From assembly GCF_000970085.1 (NCBI RefSeq), contig NZ_CP009506.1, forward strand, positions 372,001 through 436,000: a stretch of DNA of 64,000 nucleotides, read 5' to 3'. The notes under the pieces are model-generated. The model worked only from the letters and a program-made list of their open reading frames with translations, searched no databases and was not told the origin of the DNA. The translations under genes were made by a program, and so were the position numbers. The DNA comes from Methanosarcina siciliae T4/M (GTDB lineage Archaea; Halobacteriota; Methanosarcinia; Methanosarcinales; Methanosarcinaceae). Positions 61,858 through 64,000 of the stretch are shown here, piece after piece (within the stretch, counting starts at the first letter, position 1; each line of letters begins with the position of its first letter).

Positions 61858-63069
61858 ATGATCCCTCTTTTAAGTGCAGGAAAAATCGCTCTTGGGAGCA
61901 TTAAAAGTGCAAAGATGCGTTCAACCCTTACCGTGCTTGGAATCGTTATCGGAGTTGCGGCTGTAATTGCCAATGTGTCCCTCGGGGCAAGCTTCAACCA
62001 GCACTTTACAAATGAGGTCTCGAACCTCGGCTCAAATTTCATTTACATTCAGGGGATGCAGCCAAAGCTCTTCTATGATAACCAGCTGAAGATTATGGAA
62101 AATACGCCGGGGATTTCCGGGGTTTCGCCTTTGAAGTCTCAGACTGCCGAAGTCACATACATGTCCGAGACCAAAAGCATCATGGTAAGCGGGGTAGGAG
62201 AAGCTTATGACGAGGTTGCAAATACCAGTCTGGGGAAAGGCACTTTTATCAATGACAACGACGGGTATGTTGCAATTATCGGGCATGACATTGCAAACGA
62301 GAAGTTCGGCAGGAACCTTTCGGTCCGTAACTCCATAGATATAACCTTCAGGATAGGAGAAGACGAAAAAATCACAAAAACCTTCAAAGTCAAGGGGATA
62401 ATCAGGAACCCGGAAAATACCATGGTCCAGGCATACAACGATAACGAAGCCATCCTGATCCCCATTGATGTCATGAACGAGATTCTTGGTGAAAAGGACT
62501 ATGGAGGGGTTTTTGCAATGGCTGAAGACCCTGCAGCAATCCAGGAGACTTCGGATGAGGTTGACCGGCGGCTTGCCCGGAGCTTCGGGATTTCCGAAAG
62601 GGAGCTTGACGACAAGGATTCCCGGCCTTACATGCTCGTTAACCAGGCTGAGATTTTAGAGCAGACCGATATGATGGCAGCAGCCCTCAGTTCTTTTCTG
62701 ACAGCAGTTGCCCTGATTTCCCTTCTTGTAGGGTCCATCGGCATTATGAACATCATGCTCGTAAGCGTTACCGAAAGGACAAGGGAGATAGGAGTGCTCA
62801 AATCCCTCGGCTTCACAGGGTTTGACATCCTTTTTCTTTTCATGGTCGAGTCAATCCTGCTTGGAGTCTTCGGGGGCATTCTCGGAGGAGCTGTCGGAAT
62901 TGCAGGCGCATACAGCGTGGAAAGCCTTCTCAACCTGCCTGTGGTCTTTCCGTTAAGCCTGATAGTCGCCGGATTTGTTGTTGCTGTTGTTGTCGGGTTC
63001 GTCTCCGGGGTCTATCCCGCAAGAAAAGCTGCAAAAATGAAGCCTGTGGACTCACTCAGATACGAATAA
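61858..63069 (+). CDS. ABC transporter permease, MacB/FtsX family (second copy)
   Basis: The N-terminal helix segment (TVLGIVIGVAAVIANVSLG), the large outer domain and the C-terminal FtsX helices (GIMNIMLVSVTERTREIGV, LKSLGFTGFDILFLFM) are complete. The end is GVYPARKAAKMKPVDSLRYE. It is about 30% similar to the permease at 10118. No ATPase gene lies next to it in this window, so its partner is elsewhere or shared. Confidence 0.9.
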   Translation: MIPLLSAGKIALGSIKSAKMRSTLTVLGIVIGVAAVIANVSLGASFNQHFTNEVSNLGSNFIYIQGMQPKLFYDNQLKIMENTPGISGVSPLKSQTAEVTYMSETKSIMVSGVGEAYDEVANTSLGKGTFINDNDGYVAIIGHDIANEKFGRNLSVRNSIDITFRIGEDEKITKTFKVKGIIRNPENTMVQAYNDNEAILIPIDVMNEILGEKDYGGVFAMAEDPAAIQETSDEVDRRLARSFGISERELDDKDSRPYMLVNQAEILEQTDMMAAALSSFLTAVALISLLVGSIGIMNIMLVSVTERTREIGVLKSLGFTGFDILFLFMVESILLGVFGGILGGAVGIAGAYSVESLLNLPVVFPLSLIVAGFVVAVVVGFVSGVYPARKAAKMKPVDSLRYE

Positions 63070-63092
63070 GATTCCTTTCCTTTCAAATTCTT

Positions 63093-63572
63093 TTACCTGA
63101 TATCGAGTAATTGAAAAAGGAGCTTGAAAACTATCAGGGAAAGAACAAAAAGCCCAAGTCCGATCTGGATAAGGACTTTCCCCCGTTCAAAAGGGTCACT
63201 TCTGGCTTTCACTGCTCCATAAATCAGTTTCCCCAGGCCGGGTCCTGTAGGGAATATAAGAGGCCAGACGTAAGCCCAGCTTTCCACGTCTCCTGTTCTG
63301 TACTGGTAGAAGAGGATCAGGCCTAACATGTTAAGCGTCCAGCCGAAAGAAGCAATCCACTCTCCAGTATCTCCCTCGGTTTCCAGGGAAGTAGCAAAGA
63401 TATACGTTCCTGAGACAATAAGATAAAATGGAAGAGTAAATTTTCCCAGGGAAATATTCATGGAAACTACAAGGGCAAACATAAACACAAGAAGAAAAAA
63501 TAAAAGGGCTGCTACTATTATGCTATGGTCTTTTCTTTTCCCCCGGTTTTCCTCCATGGCCCCCCGACTCAC
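63093..63572 (-). CDS. Four-helix membrane protein, unknown function
   Basis: Four hydrophobic segments are visible: IIVAALLFFLLVFMFALVV, FYLIVSGTYIFATSL, WTLNMLGLILFY and IGLGLFVLSLIVFKLLF. A short WAYVWPLIFPTGPGLGKLIYG loop lies between helices 3 and 4. GTG 63572 or ATG 63557 could be the start; neither has a well-spaced ribosome binding site. It converges with the permease. I recognise no family. Confidence 0.65.
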   Translation of the reverse strand: MSRGAMEENRGKRKDHSIIVAALLFFLLVFMFALVVSMNISLGKFTLPFYLIVSGTYIFATSLETEGDTGEWIASFGWTLNMLGLILFYQYRTGDVESWAYVWPLIFPTGPGLGKLIYGAVKARSDPFERGKVLIQIGLGLFVLSLIVFKLLFQLLDIR

Positions 63573-63631
63573 GAGTTTTTATTCCTGCAATTCAGTTCGG
63601 TTGAATAGGCATTACACTATTCTTTATATTT

Positions 63632-63712
63632 CTTCGGCATATAATAATCTAATAATCTCTTTGGCATATAATAATCTAATAATCTCTTTGGCATATAATA
63701 ATCTAATAATCT
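63632..63712. repeat. 27-bp tandem repeat, three units
   Basis: A unit containing TTTGGCATATAATAATC and TAATAATCT repeats three times without gap; only one base of the first unit differs. It lies in the divergent region between the membrane protein and msrB. Confidence 0.9.
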
Positions 63713-63745
63713 CTAATAGTACACAATGTCCTTCCTGCAGGAAAA

Positions 63746-63764
63746 GCCAGGCTTTTTTCCTGGC
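63746..63764. other. Hairpin in msrB upstream region
   Basis: GCCAGG (63746-63751) pairs with CCTGGC (63759-63764) across a CTTTTTT loop. Role unknown. Confidence 0.4.
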
Positions 63765-63823
63765 CTGAAGGGTGATAGTCTTTTACGGCATAATTGAGTT
63801 ATGTGCATAAAGGGGGTTTGTAA

Positions 63824-64000
63824 CTGGCACAGAACAAAATCGAGAAGTCCGAAGAGGAGTGGAAAAAGGTTCTCACTCCTGAGCAATATCATGTTTTGAG
63901 GCAGAAAGGCACGGAAAAGCCCTTTTCCGGCAACCTATACTACAATAAAGAAAAAGGGGTCTATACCTGTGCTGCCTGTGGGCAGGAGCTTTTTTCGTCC
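63824..64000 (+). CDS. msrB: Peptide-methionine (R)-S-oxide reductase, 3' truncated, probable CTG start
   Basis: The visible 59 residues include SEEEWKKVLTPEQYHVLRQK, GTEKPFSGN and the zinc motif CAACGQELF, typical of MsrB, which reduces oxidised methionine residues. The frame is bounded upstream by TAA (63821-63823), directly followed by CTG (63824), which lies 7 nt after GGGGG (63812-63816). No ATG, GTG or TTG is available at the N-terminus. Either CTG initiates or the start has mutated. The gene continues beyond the window. Confidence 0.85.
   Translation, partial: MAQNKIEKSEEEWKKVLTPEQYHVLRQKGTEKPFSGNLYYNKEKGVYTCAACGQELFSS

Noticed and set aside
63632..63712. CRISPR array
   Set aside because: Three contiguous 27-bp units have no spacers.

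Overview
The window looks like a Methanosarcina-type methanogenic archaeon. The evidence is an FmdE-family protein, a DUF1724 regulator found in methanogens, archaeal-type UMP kinase, ribose-1,5-bisphosphate isomerase, the archaeal aminodeoxy-heptulosonate (ADTH) synthase, several CobN-like and PGF-CTERM surface proteins, GGGGG or GGAGG ribosome binding sites and archaeal TATA promoters. The species cannot be fixed from sequence alone.

Layout. 1-5.4 kb: the end of a membrane-anchored CobN-like chelatase, then an FmdE-family/TrmO pair. 5.4-6.7 kb: a long AT-rich intergenic region with a 19-bp tandem array and two related, structured, probably small-RNA elements. 6.7-13.4 kb: a DUF1724 regulator, ribose-1,5-bisphosphate isomerase, a MacB-like ABC export operon split by a RelE-type toxin-antitoxin pair, and UMP kinase. 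13.7-16.2 kb: an unknown 595-residue protein followed by a stand-alone LarC C-terminal-like protein.

16.4-42.7 kb is an AT-richer accessory island. It carries two paralogous TetR regulators, a DUF362 lipoprotein/permease/metallo-beta-lactamase operon, a cysteine-rich ArsR-like regulator with two tiny cysteine-rich proteins, TMEM175, two near-identical cupins, zinc alcohol dehydrogenases, an SDR, three intact Fe-S aldo/keto reductases plus one broken aldo/keto reductase, CxxC flavoproteins, a carboxymuconolactone decarboxylase, DUF3737 and a DUF2202 lipoprotein. A palindrome close to TGACTGATCAGTCA lies 26-31 bp downstream of the TATA box in at least six of these promoters, including both tetR promoters. 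The island therefore looks like one redox/stress regulon under autoregulated TetR repressors.

43-64 kb returns to housekeeping genes: LarB/LarC, aspartate-semialdehyde dehydrogenase, a ferredoxin, a CobW-like GTPase flanked by two paralogous small proteins, a radical SAM protein, ADTH synthase, dUTPase, two surface proteins, a pair of Fe-S flavoproteins, another MacB-like permease and the start of MsrB. Decayed genes occur throughout: the aldo/keto reductase with three in-frame stops, a flavoprotein, a GNAT, a frameshifted lipoprotein and a transposase remnant. Several otherwise intact genes lack ATG/GTG/TTG at the expected start; some have near-cognate codons (ACG, ATT, CTG) exactly 7 nt after a GGGGG.
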